DNA of 64,000 bases, from the NCBI RefSeq assembly GCF_030035675.1, contig NC_084485.1, positions 92,896,838-92,960,837 of the forward strand, given 5' to 3'. Below, piece by piece: positions 1-11,410 of this stretch (its first letter is position 1; the number at the start of each line of letters is the position of its first letter). Made by a program: the position numbers and the translations under genes. A model generated the notes under the pieces. The model searched no databases. It was not told the origin of the DNA and saw only the letters and a program-made list of their open reading frames with translations. The stretch comes from Rhineura floridana (taxonomy: Eukaryota; Chordata; Lepidosauria; Squamata; Rhineuridae).

Positions 1-346
1 ATTCCACCCTGTACTTCTAAAAGTACAGAATTATACAGCCATGAGAGTGGCTGTATACCATAACCAGCGTGGATTTTTCACATTCCACACTGTTAAATTG
101 AAAATACCCCCATGCCATTCTGATGCATCCCATAAGCCCATTTCAAAACAAAACCTTACAAAACTTACAGTCCTGAACTCAGAAACGCTTGCTTAACAAC
201 CCCCTTAATTTTCATGGTGATACACAAAACAGTCAGAAAAAACTGAGAGTTCAAAGTCTAAAGAGAGAGACAAAACCTCAGACGACTTTTGGACTTTTTT
301 CTCTCAGAGTTCTCATAATCTGTTGAAATTCATTGAAAATCAGCCA
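1..346. other. Unique flank, nothing recognised
   Basis: AT-rich sequence upstream of the first LINE insertion. I see no repeat end, exon or RNA gene in it. Confidence 0.4.
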
Positions 347-359
347 TGTTCACAGAGTA
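347..359. repeat. Target-site duplication of LINE (3' side)
   Basis: TGTTCACAGAGTA occurs here and again, identically, at 6221-6233. The pair brackets the minus-strand LINE and marks its two ends: the element's 3' end lies at about 360 and its 5' end at about 6220. Confidence 0.85.
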
Positions 360-618
360 GTGTAAAGTATATTTATTGCATATAGCCAAAAAGCCGTTGC
401 AACATAAACAGATAAAAATAAAACAACACAACAAGGTTAAAAACATCTATACAGAGTAAAATTTGCAGCATGAGGGAAGAATTCTGTACATCTCAGATAG
501 TTTTAACAAATGCAGCTCTAATCTTTTTAGCAGCCAACGCAAAATTAGCAACTGCAATTATGATTTGCTTATGTGGGGCCGACAATAAACTAATTGCCAG
601 TTGGGCGATGGGAATCCC

Positions 619-3600
619 TTAGACCGTATCTATGAGAGGAACTATAAATTTCTGTCTTGGAGACTGGTATAAAGGGCAGAAAAACATGTAATGGACTAGA
701 TCTTCGGGGACCGTACAGCCATTGATACAGTGGCGTTCTGCATGTGGTGTGCCATCATGCCTGCCTTGTAAAAATGCAGTCGGCATGGTTTGGAATCTTA
801 ATTCCGTGAAGGCCCTGCGGAGAGGTGCACATGTCAAAATATCAAGATAGGGAGCCCAAGCGTGGTTAGGTTTAATGTATGGGAACCATAAGGAAAAGGG
901 TGCAGTGGCTATCAAAGCCCTGTCTTGCTGCGCATCATAATCAAAGATCCTATTGCGCAGTTCAGCATGGTTAAAGTCAGATCTTGGAAAAGTTACTTTT
1001 TTGAACTACAACTCCCATCAGCCCCAGCCAGCGCCATGCTGGCTCAGGCTGATGGGAGTTGTAGTTCAAAAAAGTAACTTTTCCAAGCTCTGGTTAAAGT
1101 TCTTAAGATTATTTCGAGTGAGATCGTAACGGGACGCTAGCTCATCAAATTTAGCTGCCCAACCCCCTTTCTCCAATTGGTCTTCCCAACACAGTTTCAC
1201 AGGAGATGGGGTCTCCAGCAAGGACAATTTTTTCCAAAAACGAAGGAATGCAAGGTCGGTCCGGGCCAGTAAAGATGGTAGGCCAAGCTCAGCCCTGATG
1301 TGTGCTGAGGGGGTGCCTTTAGGAAGCCCCATAATCTGTTTCAAAAAAGAATTTTGAAGAACTTCAAGATTAGGGCATACAGGGTACCCCCACAGTTCTA
1401 TCCCATAAAGGATTTTGGGGAGAATTTTGGCCACAAAGAGTTTGGTCATTGGTTTTATTAATTGGCCACCATGGGAATAAAATAATTTCTTTAGTTGGCC
1501 GCAAGATCTGGAGGCCTGAAGCTTAACGCATTCCAAGTGGGGGGTCCACACCAGATTATTGCTGAAACAAATTCCAAGATATTTAAAGGTATTTACCTGT
1601 TCTAATGGCTGACCATCTAGGGTCCAATTTGACATTGTTCTATTATACTTCCCACAGACCATGATTTTAGATTTAGTATGATTGACCTGCAAATGTTGGG
1701 CCTCACTATATTCTTGCAGTCGAGACAGCATTCTTTTGAGTCCAATCTTATTTAATGAAAGGAGAACCAGGTCATCGGCATAAAGTAATGCCGAGGTCTT
1801 CCTGAGCTTTACTGTGGGGGGGGGGAAGGCAGGGGAGGTCATTGAGGGAATAATATCATTAATGAAGAAGTTAAACAAAAGAGGGGGCAGGATACATCCT
1901 TGCTTTACGCCTCTTTTAACTGGGATTTCGTGGGAGAGGGATCCGTTTAGACCTAAGCGGATCCTTAGGAATGTATCCTGGTGCAGGACTTGGAGGAGCC
2001 ACAGTAATCTCTTCTCGATACCTGCCTGATTGAGTTTCTGCCATAGTAGTGTCCTGTCGATAGAGTCAAAGGCCGCTGAGAAATCGATAAATGCCAAATA
2101 TAGGGACTTAAACGCCCCTGTTTTGATCTTGCTTATAAGGTGCTGTAATACAAACACGTGATCGAGAGTGCTTCTGCCTTCTCTAAACCCTGCCTGTTCT
2201 TCATAAATAATGGAGCGGCTATTTTCCCACTCAAGTAATTTATTTAGTAAGAATCGCCCATATAATTTAGATGTCACGTCCAGCAAGCTGATCGGTCTAT
2301 AGTTACGTAGATCAGAGGGGTCGCCTTTTTTAAATATGGGTATCACAATGCTGGTGTGCCAGCCTAGGGGAATGGTACCAGTGTCATTGATCTTTGTGAA
2401 GAGTATTGCGAGAACGGGGCTCCACCATAAGAGATCGAGTAAAAATAACTCAGGTGGAATCATGTCCTCTCCTGGGGCTTTCCCTGGTCGGAGAGAGGAT
2501 ATTAAGTCTCCAATATCCGCACATGTAACTGGCGGCCAGGGGGGTAAATCAGAGGGAACTACCTTAGTGTTTGGGGATATTGAGACTGAGTTCCCAAAAA
2601 TTAAGCGAAAATGAGAAGTCCAGGTTTCCGGGAGGATTGGTGGCACCGGTACTGAAACATTTTGGGACAACCCTCCCCGGGCCAGTCTCAAGAACTCCAC
2701 GTCATTCCCTGGCAGAGCAGCAAGACCCAATGAGCGCCAACTATTGGCAATAAAGATTAGTTTTTTCTCATTAAGAAGTTTCTTATATTCCCTTTTCAAA
2801 AAAAGGAGACAAGAAACTGCTGCTTCTGAGTGATGGCGTCTAGTGAATCTTATTTGGGTACAGAGTTCTCTTTTTTTGGCTTGACAGACCTTATCGTACC
2901 ACGGTTTGGAGCCCTGGGAGGGTCTAGGGGCAATTGATGTAGAGACTAGGGGTTTAAGGGTTGAAATGACCTCCTCGTACATCGGGAGGATAGCATTTGG
3001 AGAGGAGAGGACCTTTTGGCGTAGCTCAGTTAGCTTTGTGGCCGCCAAGGATTGTCTTATGGTAACCTCTATAGCTTGAGACCATTTAAGGCGCCTGGTC
3101 CATTGCAAATCATCTAATAGCGGCATCGATGGGTGAGGAATGACGTGGTGGAGAGGACCGTGGAAGGATAGTTTCAGGGGAAGATGGTCACTGTCAGGTC
3201 TATCTCCTATAGATAGTTCCCCGACAAGGCTAATCAATGAATGGGAACCCAATACATAGTCCACCACACTAGCTCCCTTACTAGATATATAAGTGAAGAA
3301 ACCTTTGGAGGAATCCAGGTGGGTGCCATTTAGGCAAATTAGTTGGAATTTGATCAACCTCCTGAATAAAGCTAAACCGTTTCTATTGGTTAGCCTATCT
3401 CGGGAAGCTCAGGGCAGAAGCGCTAGCTCGCAGGGGGTGAAGTCAAGAGTATCATAAATTCCTGGATAGCTAACACCCATCCTGGCATTGAAATCCCCTC
3501 CCACAAGCAAAGAACACAGGGGGAATTCACATAGAACATTATCGATAAAATCATCAAATTCCTGCCACTTTAACATCATTTGTGAAGAACATAAGGGAGG

Positions 3601-4014
3601 GACATAGCCATTGATACAGATAAAAGGTGGGAAATCTGAGGTAGGTGTTATATGAAGAGCTTGACAGAAATCAGGAGCTGCACAGGGTAATTCCACGGCG
3701 AACATATCCATAGAAGTGGCTATCAGAATTGCAAGGCCGCCACTGCCACGGCCCATGTCAGCAGAGCGCTTCTCCGGTTTAGACCAAGATTTAAAGCCAT
3801 CAATGAGGATATGGTTTTCTTCAAGTAGCCATGTCTCTTGTAAGCAGACCAAGTCAAAAGATTAGAGAAAGGTGATTAATTCCAGGTCTGCCGCCTTATT
3901 GTTCCAACCTGCTATGTTCCAAAAGACGAAGTTTGTAAGGGACAGAGGCGAAACAGCGCTGTCTAGGGAGGACTTTATCGGGGGTAAAGTCAAAACAACA
4001 GAAGGCCGATCTTG
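619..4014 (-). pseudogene. LINE ORF2: AP endonuclease and reverse transcriptase
   Basis: The frame carries endonuclease motifs (FVFWNIAGWNN, LQETW, GGDFNARMG, and SDHLPL near residue 56 of the long frame starting at 3357). The reverse transcriptase follows: NYRPISLL at about 352, motif A FIDFSAAFD at about 423, GVKQGCILPPLLFN at about 483, and catalytic YADD at about 526 (genomic 1782-1771). The end has a Cys-x3-Cys...His-x4-Cys knuckle typical of LINE C-termini. Breaks are a TAA at 3862-3864, a TGA at 3409-3411 and a MITE at 978-1092. The MITE plus its duplication is 123 bp (41 codons), so the frame resumes unshifted and ends at 619. There is no frameshift, which implies a fairly young copy. 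The enzyme would nick target DNA and copy the LINE RNA there. Confidence 0.85.
978..1092. mobile_element. hAT MITE, copy 1 (115 bp)
   Basis: The ends read CAGATCTTGGAAAAG and CTTTTCCAAGCTCTG, and the arms are inverted repeats of about 46 bp around a short loop, so nearly the whole element is a hairpin. A perfect 8-bp duplication GTTAAAGT lies at 970-977 and 1093-1100. CAGRG-type ends plus an 8-bp duplication identify hAT. It sits in the 3' coding part of the LINE. It has no coding capacity. Confidence 0.9.
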
Positions 4015-5847
4015 TCATTCCCTGTCGTCTCTCAGGGGTGTGATTTGATCCATTTCTGAACTGTGAATACAGACGTTGGAGAATGGCGGGCCATTGTAAT
4101 GTAATGGAGATTGTGGTGCGTGGGAGATCTTGACTGGAGACCCCAATTCCTCTGGGTCCAAGCGGGTCACGTCAATCCATGTTGGGTTGTCAGAAGATTT
4201 TGGTCTAGCAGCAATTGTAATCCTGTCTCGGAGGGCTGGAATGTTGTCGGTCCCTCCATGTTTGCTTTGGTTAGGATTGTTGGCTTGCAGGTCTGACAAA
4301 TCCATTCTAAGACGGTCTAGTCTACGGATTATTGCCAGCTGTTCCTCCTTGGGTAAGTCCCCGAAAACTTCCAACAGCTGTAGATCCTCTGGTTCACGTG
4401 GATCATCGGAGGGAGCAGTTGGAGGAACTTGAACTTCTGGTGAAGTAAGAGAATGTAAAGTGACTGGAGGATGGGTTGGCGGATTCATCTCAGATCTGAC
4501 CAATTGTGGAATAGTTCTTGGCTTATAGGTCGGAGATGTATGAGGGAAAGGGAAGAGAGGCTGCGGGGGAGCCGCATTTTCGAAATACCGTCGAATGTGT
4601 ATACCAGAGTTTCCTAGGCGCTCTTTTAGGCTATAGACCATTTTTACAATGGCTGGATTCTTAAAGATTGTTTTCACAGTCTTGTAGCTGTTATAAAGAA
4701 AGTAGATATGTAGAATATCTGAAAGATGGAGCTGTGCTGGAAAAAAGGGCTCCAAAATTTCCCAAAACTGAAATTTACTAAGATGTTGCTCCTGCTTTCG
4801 AGGGGGCTTAGGATAATTGAGGAAGACCAGTTTGTTCTGTACCAGGATCAAGTTCCAGTACCATTTTGCCTGGAAAATACATGGCGGGGCCTCCTGTACT
4901 GCCAAAGGAGAACTAGGACTGGGAGCCGGTTTATGGGACAGGGGCCGGGCTGGAGGAGGGGAGGAAGGGACGCTCACCAGTGGAGTTGGAATAGTGGTAG
5001 TAATACCAGCCACGTATTTCCCTTTAGCACTTCCCTGTTCCTTAAAATTCGCTGGAGAGCGGGTCCCTCTGGGGGATTGAAAAGTCCCGTTGGATAGAGA
5101 TTTTAGGAGAGCAAAAGGCGGTTTAAAGTTTAGTTTCTTGTAGCGAGGTTGTTTAAAGTTCTTAATATTCTTTGTTTTCTTTTGTGATACATTCCTTCAA
5201 CAACAAGAAGTTGGATGATGTTTGGTCTTTCCTAGCCTCGAATAGGGGGGCTGGATGGTGGGCTTCTTTGGCTTAGTTTTCAGCTTCCTGGGGTGCTTAG
5301 CGCTAACATCTCCTGCTTGGGTCACGTTGTCAGACTTAAGCGTTTTGGCAGCTGACACCACTGTATTTAGGAGGGCGTTGCACTCAGAGAGGAAGGTTTT
5401 AATACTTTCTAATTCATCCAAAATCAAAAGGGACCATCCTACCAGGGAGTTGTTGTTAGATTTTACTTCCAAGGAAGGGACTGATATATTCCTTGCAGAC
5501 TTGGCAGAATCGAAAGAAAGTGGGGATGATCGTGCCGGTTCTGTAGCAAGGAGCGTGGGTTCTGGAGAATGATGGTTGTCTGCCAGTGCAAGCTCCCCTG
5601 CCAAGGACAGGGAAGGAGGGCCTCCTTTCAGCTCGTAAATATCATTTATGTGGTCCAAGGACCAGTCCATGATGGGAGGCGGAGGAGGGAAGTGAGGGGG
5701 AGGCAACAAAGACCTTTCTGTAAAAAGGTAAGTTTCCGTTGAAGATGGGAAAAATTGGGTGATCTTTGGCTGTAAATCAGGTGGAGGAATTTCAACCAAC
5801 TGAAATTTCCCCTCAAGTTCTTTGCACTTTTTCCTGGTTAAAACCAT
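4015..5847 (-). pseudogene. LINE ORF1-like region, about 610 codons with one internal stop
   Basis: From the Met at 5847 the frame runs to a TGA at 4015-4017, with a single internal TGA at 5197-5199 that looks like a decayed CGA. The N-terminal part (216 codons) has a proline tract (about residues 49-59) and a lysine-rich end. The C-terminal part holds an aromatic segment (LHIYFLYNSYKTVK) followed by a basic stretch ending IHIRRYFE, which could be an RNA-binding fold. More proline-rich linkers follow. In LINEs the ORF1 product coats the RNA in a ribonucleoprotein particle; that role is inferred from position. I cannot name a domain. The frame is the same as that of the endonuclease that follows. 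Confidence 0.6.
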
Positions 5848-6220
5848 GTTGTAGGAAACATAAAACAGAGAGACAAGGTGGAAAAATTATCTGTCTTGGA
5901 TAATGACTTTATCAGTAGAAAAATGCCTTGCCTCTTCAGGTTTCTGCTTCTGTTTCAGCTTCTATTAGTAGAAATGTTCGGCGTTGGGCACTCCCCAAAC
6001 GCTGTGTTTAATGGTGACAGGTTTATGCCCGTCTAACAATAAAACAATAAAACTCTGAACAGCAAAAACACATTCCAGAGGGGGGGAGGCAGGGAGGCTA
6101 AACCGGGAAACTAATAGCCTACTATCTGCTGCAGTAGCCCTTTTTTAAACTGTTAAAATAGTTCATAGGAAGAGAGCTGTAAAATGAGCTGCGTACCTGC
6201 CTCCATCTTGCCCGGAAGTC

Positions 6221-6233
6221 TGTTCACAGAGTA
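6221..6233. repeat. Target-site duplication of LINE (5' side)
   Basis: Second copy of TGTTCACAGAGTA, identical to 347-359. Confidence 0.85.
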
Positions 6234-6279
6234 CCTGTAATCCTGTTACTGACCTTGCCCCATACTCTGACCTTCATCG

Positions 6280-6600
6280 TCTGCAGTTTAAAAGTTAAAA
6301 CAATGCCTGGCTGATTTTTAATTAATTTAAGAAATTTTGGCTGAAACTCAATGATAATGTTGGGCATGCTCAGTAAGAACCAACTGTCAGTGTTCTAAAA
6401 GCCAGAGTCACAGCTGCTGGGCTTGCCTAATCAGGCAGCCATACCTACACCTGACCTTTATTTCACTTTAAACAGTCATGGCTTCCCCCAAAGAATCCTG
6501 GAAAGTGTAGTTTGTGAAGGGTGTTGAGAGGAGACTCCTATTCCACTGACAGAGCTCCAATGGCCAGACTGGTTTAACAGTCAGCATGCAAATGATCAAA
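6280..6600. repeat. Unclassified interspersed repeat, probable
   Basis: This stretch includes 'agaatcctggaaagtgtag', a motif also seen near 55015 and, in inverted form, near 55075 and 61790 in MITE-like elements. The rest looks like an older dispersed repeat, but I could not find ends or a family. Confidence 0.3.
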
Positions 6601-6698
6601 CTTGCCCTCCCCTGCCTCTTCCTTTGCCCCTCCCCCTCCAATCCCCTCCTCCTCCCTCCTGCTCCCCTCTCCCCTCCATTTCTCCTTCCCTCTCATTT
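6601..6698 (+). repeat. Polypyrimidine tract
   Basis: About 98 bp almost entirely C and T, with only scattered purines. It is low-complexity sequence that could form a triplex. It is followed by an A/T-rich stretch containing 'tttatttattaattaatt'. Confidence 0.7.
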
Positions 6699-6898
6699 GA
6701 GAAGCAGTTTGTGGTGCTATACAAATACAAAATTACGATAGCATTTATTTATTAATTAATTGTTTTCTAACCATATTATGAACAATGCCTATCTGTATGT
6801 ATCTTTAACATTGCATATTTTTGAATTGTTTTCAGTGCCGCTCTTGAGAAGACCAAATATTTTTAATCATATTATGGTTATTCCTGTATCTCTTTATG

Positions 6899-7040
6899 CA
6901 GCCTTCCCTAACCTGGTGGTGCCCTCTAGATATTGTTGGACTCCAGCTCCCAACATCTCTGACCATTGGCCAAGCTGGCTGGGGCCGATGGGAGCTGAAG
7001 TTCCACAGCATCTGGAGGGCACCCACATTGGGGAAGGCTG
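6899..7040. mobile_element. hAT-like MITE ('ctccagat...atctggag' group)
   Basis: The ends CAGCCTTCCC and GGGAAGGCTG are inverted repeats, and the inner arms (tctagatattgttggactcc / ...catctggagggc) are also complementary. The flanking octamers tctttatg and tcttaatc agree at 6 of 8 bases, which fits a worn hAT duplication. Confidence 0.65.
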
Positions 7041-8065
7041 TCTTAATCAATCCTTTTGCACCTTTTGGGTTGTTATCCATCTACAAACAGAATGCTTGCA
7101 AGGTCACGGGTAGGATCTTATGACATAATGCAGGCAAGAAATTAAAAGAGCTGATATAGGACAAAGGTTGCTTTGCTGTGACAGTATCCAGCCCCATGGA
7201 ACTGTAGCTGCTTATACCCACATGAAACACCTCCCACACATATTCAAAATACTTCATTATCCAGAGTAGACTAGATGTGATCAATGCAGGATATTATGGT
7301 AGGCTCTGTCTGCAGTCCTAGTAGATAAGGGTCCCTTCATACAAATGTAGCTGCATGATTAATTTGGTGATTGGCCTAAATGTAATTTAAAATAAATGTC
7401 ATTTTTGTTAATAAAAGTCAGAGCTATGAATCAGATAACAAATACAGTAAATGGGCTTTCAAAAGGCAATGAAGATAACTTCAGTTGTTGGGGATTTTTT
7501 TTTTCTTCACAAAAAAATATACTGTGATAAATTTTAGTTGTCTTCATAATCTATAATAGAAATTATGCTCATAAATAAAGCCAGCAAGAGCTACATAAAC
7601 TCATAATCAAATGTCACATTGTTTGGCAGCTTCCAATCCTTGCATTTTAAAAAAAAAATTCAATGTTAATGCTGTTAGCTGGGCAATTGTTCTTCCATTT
7701 TGTATTTGTCATTCATTGTGTACAGGACTGTAATTTTTCTGCAAGTATAGTCACACTCTTTTCTCAGTGGTTTTCTTCCCACTGCTAATACTGATCAAAT
7801 ACTATATTTCTCAGGTACAGTCTGAAGAATGCTGAATTTATGAAATCAATCTGCCAGGTAAAATCTCAGCAATTTGTAGATGGCAGGGAGTGGCCTGTGC
7901 TATTTTCCATGGCAAAACATGCAAGTCCTGCAAAATATGGATAGGCCAGTTCACACAACCCTTTCAGCTTATGTACCAATATAAACACTTAGTGAAGCAA
8001 TCAGATTGCCTCTTTACTCATGCACTTGGGCTGGAGACTTTTTCTTCGCCCTTATATCAGATTAT
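7041..8065. other. AT-rich unique DNA with one member of a diverged repeat pair
   Basis: No gene was seen. Bases about 7418-7545 resemble 8913-9035 (shared 'cagagctatga', 'aaatgggctt', then a T-rich and 'cacaa' segment). The rest is unassigned. Confidence 0.5.
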
Positions 8066-8204
8066 GGGCTGCAATCCTATACGTGCTTCCCTAGAGTAAG
8101 CTCCCCTGGGAAAAATGGAACTTTCTCACAGGATTGCATTGAAAGTGACTAATATCTACTTATCTGGGAATAAGTCCCATTGAGTAGACGTGTGGGATTG
8201 GGCT
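8066..8204. mobile_element. MITE-like repeat, 'gggctgcaatcctat' type
   Basis: The left end gggctgcaatcctatacgtg and the right end acgtgtgggattgggct are rough inverted repeats, and 'aataagtcccattgagtaga' lies inside the right arm. A second partial copy lies at 55126-55203. No clear target duplication was found. Confidence 0.45.
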
Positions 8205-8213
8205 ATAAGACAT

Positions 8214-8440
8214 TGGAAGGGCTATAGCTGGGTTGTAGAGCATCAGCTTTGTATACAGAAGGTCCCAGTTTCAATCCCTGGCATCTCTGGTTGTGATAGA
8301 TTCACTGTCAGAAATCCTGGAATGCCACTGTCAGTGTAGGGTAGAAAATACTTAGCTAGTGCTGTGTCTAAGAGGTTAAAGGGAAACTCCACAGCTAGAT
8401 GGACTAGTGGTCTGAATCAGGATAAGAGTGCCTCAGGATT
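8214..8440 (+). mobile_element. tRNA-derived SINE
   Basis: An A-box-like 'tagctgggttgtagag' and a B-box-like 'gtttcaatccc' lie about 35 bp apart, as in the pol III promoter of tRNA-derived SINEs. The body ends in 'agctagatggactagtggtctgaatcag', which recurs in antisense at 28.2, 30.8 and 47.9 kb. Confidence 0.7.
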
Positions 8441-8912
8441 GTCACAGTTTTGTGGGAGGGATTCAAGCGCATACCAGAACTTTCGGTTTGCACAGTTAGT
8501 GGATTAAAAAGTGCCCTGTTGCTCTGAACCAACAAATCCACTTTTAAGGAAATAGACTTTTTGCAATTTGGAAGGTGATGGGAAAATGCACTGATAAGTG
8601 TGGGATAAACTAGTGATTAACAGGAAGATGTGTAAACACCCTGCAAGCAAATACGGATGAATGCAGAAAAAACAGTGGAGTTTCATCTGGAGTGGCCCTA
8701 AGGCAGTTTCCTGTGTTTGTTTAGAATCATTCACCTTAAGCCCAAACAATAATTTTGCCAGTTCCCACAAACCTTCCCAATGGAAGTTTTGCTGCAGCTT
8801 GAAAAAATGTGGCTTGTCCTTGAGGTGATCTGTTCAACGCAAGTATGATGTAGGCCAAGTAGGGAAAGGATTTGCAACACCTGTGATGACACACTGGGGG
8901 GAAAAGGTAGCT

Positions 8913-9035
8913 TGTCAGAGCTATGAAATAGAGAACAAATATGGTAAATGGGCTTTTGAAAGGCAACAAAGATCCCTTCTGTTATTGGGTACAGTTTTTC
9001 TTCTTTTTCACAAGAAGATACTGTAGGTAAACACC
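8913..9035 (+). repeat. Diverged direct repeat, partner of 7418-7545
   Basis: It shares about 120 bp of collinear but diverged sequence with the region 1.5 kb upstream. The flanks also contain a short repeat 'acacctgtgatg / acacctgtggtg' at about 8879 and 9065. Family unknown. Confidence 0.4.
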
Positions 9036-11060
9036 CATAAGGTTGTGCTGCAGGGATTTTTCAAACACCTGTGGTGGCATATTCCAAAAGTTGAATTGGG
9101 CTGAAGACAAGAAGCAGCTAGCAGTAGAATGAATGGATCTCCAGAGCTAATGAAAATCTACTTGACCCATAACTTAGCATGACAGTTTGTCTGTGCGACT
9201 CCAGGCATGCTCATGTGACAGCATCAGTGCATAATGGAAGAGCATTGTGTTTGCAGATGTATAACCACTTAAGCCCATGGCAAGATGGCTCTGTGTCCAC
9301 TTGCCACATACACAGCATTCAATGTGAACTTAACGTTTGGTGTGCCACCATGATTGTTCAAAAAATTATGTTCCCAGTGACATGACAAAATCTGACTCCT
9401 GCGCTTGGCAGCAGATGCACGGTGTTGGCGTCTACTTAATTTGTAGCGTTATGTGCTTAGCTTCTTTTTAGATGTATAAGCCTGCAGTGTTTTACACAGT
9501 GTCCGTGACCTCTGAGTTGTCAGTCATGCCTGAGTTGAGGGGACAGGGAAAGAAGACAGCTGGTATGAAGGGAGATTGAACCTAAGATCTGAAGACTGTT
9601 GATGACTGGATTCCGGGCAGCATCTTATTGTACTCTGTATATATTGGATTGCCTGAGGAAAAAGCTTTGATTGTTCAGTACCTAGATAGACCCTACAACA
9701 TGGGATAGTGACAGAGCTGGGACCAGTTTCCTCAACTCCAATGCCAGTAAAATCTTAACCTGGAAAAAAGGTCCAGAGGGGAACAGTTGTTGTACACAGT
9801 TTTATTTCTTTTTATTAGCCATTTCTATATTGCTTATGTTTTCTGACAATAAATTGTCTCTTTATGTTTTTATACCCCAGTTATTTGTTTCCTTTGCCAT
9901 GATAGATAGTCCTGAGAGCAACCATCACCCCATAAAAATTTTTTATTGGCAAGCTGTCTTGCCAATGCACATAATTGGTTTGTCCTGGGCAAAATCAGCA
10001 AGGAGAGGCAAAATTTCCACACAGTCATGACACACTACTATGGTGTTTGAATATAATATCTCATCTTTTTTTTAGAAAAATTGAGAATGGGATGTATTGC
10101 AGCAGATTCATATATGTGTAACTCATGTAATTAAAAACAACATATTTTACACAGAAAATATGGACAGGATTTAAAATACATTCTTGAATGTTACTTGTAA
10201 ACCGCCTTGTTAGGGTTTATATCCTAAAAATGGGTTTATAAATAATCATAATAGAAAAATAGATTCCTCAGTTTTAAAGCTACAATGCAAGTCACCCTCC
10301 TTAAATATCCATTCTGTCATCAAGATATACCTTCAGAAAAACTCTGGAAGTTAGTTTGCCAAATATACATCTACCTGGCAATGAACACACTTTCCTGTCC
10401 AGCTGGAATGTTAAAAAAGAAGACATTCTAAGGAAAGATAACTGTGATGATACAGAAATGGATAATTATCAGAGTAGTTAATTCAACATAAGATGTATAT
10501 AGTGATTTAAAATAGCATGACAATAGCAGCAAATTTGGGGAAGAAATTAAATGCACATACAGCTCCATGGGGATGTTTCTTTCAAACTTTCTGGCACTTT
10601 AAAAAAAAATCAATCTCCCTGGCTCTAAGCAACTTGATTTCATAAGCATTAAATTCAAAAATCTGGTTTGTTTTTAAACATTCAGATCCTTTAACTGGTG
10701 CTTCATGAATATTTACAAGATAAATTTGCTTCTTGGCTGGTGGCTATTCCATCAGCTTAGCTGCCAGGTATCTCAAAGGGAAAATACTGTGTTTGGGTGA
10801 ATTTAAAGAAGGGATTGTCATATGTTAATAGGCAAAAGAAACCTGCTGGCTGTTTTCTTTAAAGAAAGTTTTAAATACTGGAGAAAAATAATACAATTTT
10901 GAGGTAGGAGCAGGCCTTCAGCTGAAACAGTCTGGGTTTCATTGCATTTGGACCTCTGCTAGGGGAAAGGCTGCTGGGGGAGCTATTAGTGTGTGGAAAT
11001 ATCCACTCCGCAGTGAAGCCCTTCAGTGTAGCTGATGGTCCTGTGGCTGTTGCATCAGTT
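9036..11060. other. Unique DNA with a LINE 3' tail
   Basis: No gene was seen. Bases 10190-10256 ('cttgtaaaccgccttgttag... tataaataatcata') look like a diverged L2-type 3' tail on plus. The remainder is AT-rich and unassigned. Confidence 0.45.
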
Positions 11061-11070
11061 GCTCTTCAAA

Positions 11071-11144
11071 GTTACTGCGGTAACCGTGGAGGAGAAGAAT
11101 ACAAACTGCTGCACTTTGAAGTTTCTGTGTGTTACCATGGTAAC
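11071..11144. promoter_or_regulatory. Paired X-box-like palindromes (candidate RFX sites)
   Basis: GTTACTGCGGTAAC (11071-11084) and GTTACCATGGTAAC (11131-11144) both fit the RFX X-box form GTNRCC-N(0-3)-RGYAAC; the second is a perfect palindrome and the first is off by one base. Their starts are 60 bp apart in a locally less AT-rich stretch without recognisable repeats. RFX factors bind such sites in promoters and enhancers. That they work here is inference. Confidence 0.35.
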
Positions 11145-11360
11145 CATAAGTCAAGTGGAGACTGGTCCATCTGGGCAGGACTTGCCAACCTTGTTGACTA
11201 GTGGAAACATTTCGAATTTGGGAAGAGGCACCAGTCAAACATAGAATTTGTCTTTTTAACAACTGCCACACACTGGATCAATATCGTCATCAAGCTATCC
11301 ACTACAAGCTGGACTCATTCCTGATCAATCACTTCCAGTTTATATGAGCATATATGAAAT

Positions 11361-11363
<3 letters not shown>

Positions 11364-11407
<44 letters not shown>
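11364..11407 (+). repeat. (GT)n microsatellite
   Basis: About 22 uninterrupted TG units. Confidence 0.95.

Positions 11408-11410
<3 letters not shown>

Larger units (their letters stand above)
360..6220 (-). mobile_element. Full-length APE-type LINE (I/Ingi/Vingi-like?)
   Basis: A non-LTR retrotransposon of about 5.86 kb, read right to left. In order it has a 5' leader (6220-5848), a proline-rich ORF1 region (5847-4015), an AP-like endonuclease and reverse transcriptase (from about 4014), a C-terminal zinc-knuckle-like region (to 619) and a 3' UTR with an AATAAA close to its end. A perfect 13-bp duplication flanks it, so it appears to be a complete insertion with no 5' truncation. It is interrupted only by a 115-bp hAT MITE. 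The clade is uncertain: it has AP endonuclease and no RNase H that I can see, and it is unlike the CR1 and L2 copies in this window, which suggests the I/Ingi/Vingi group. Confidence 0.8.

Noticed and set aside
8214-8300. tRNA gene
   Set aside because: A- and B-box-like motifs are present, but I see no cloverleaf and the sequence continues into a SINE body.
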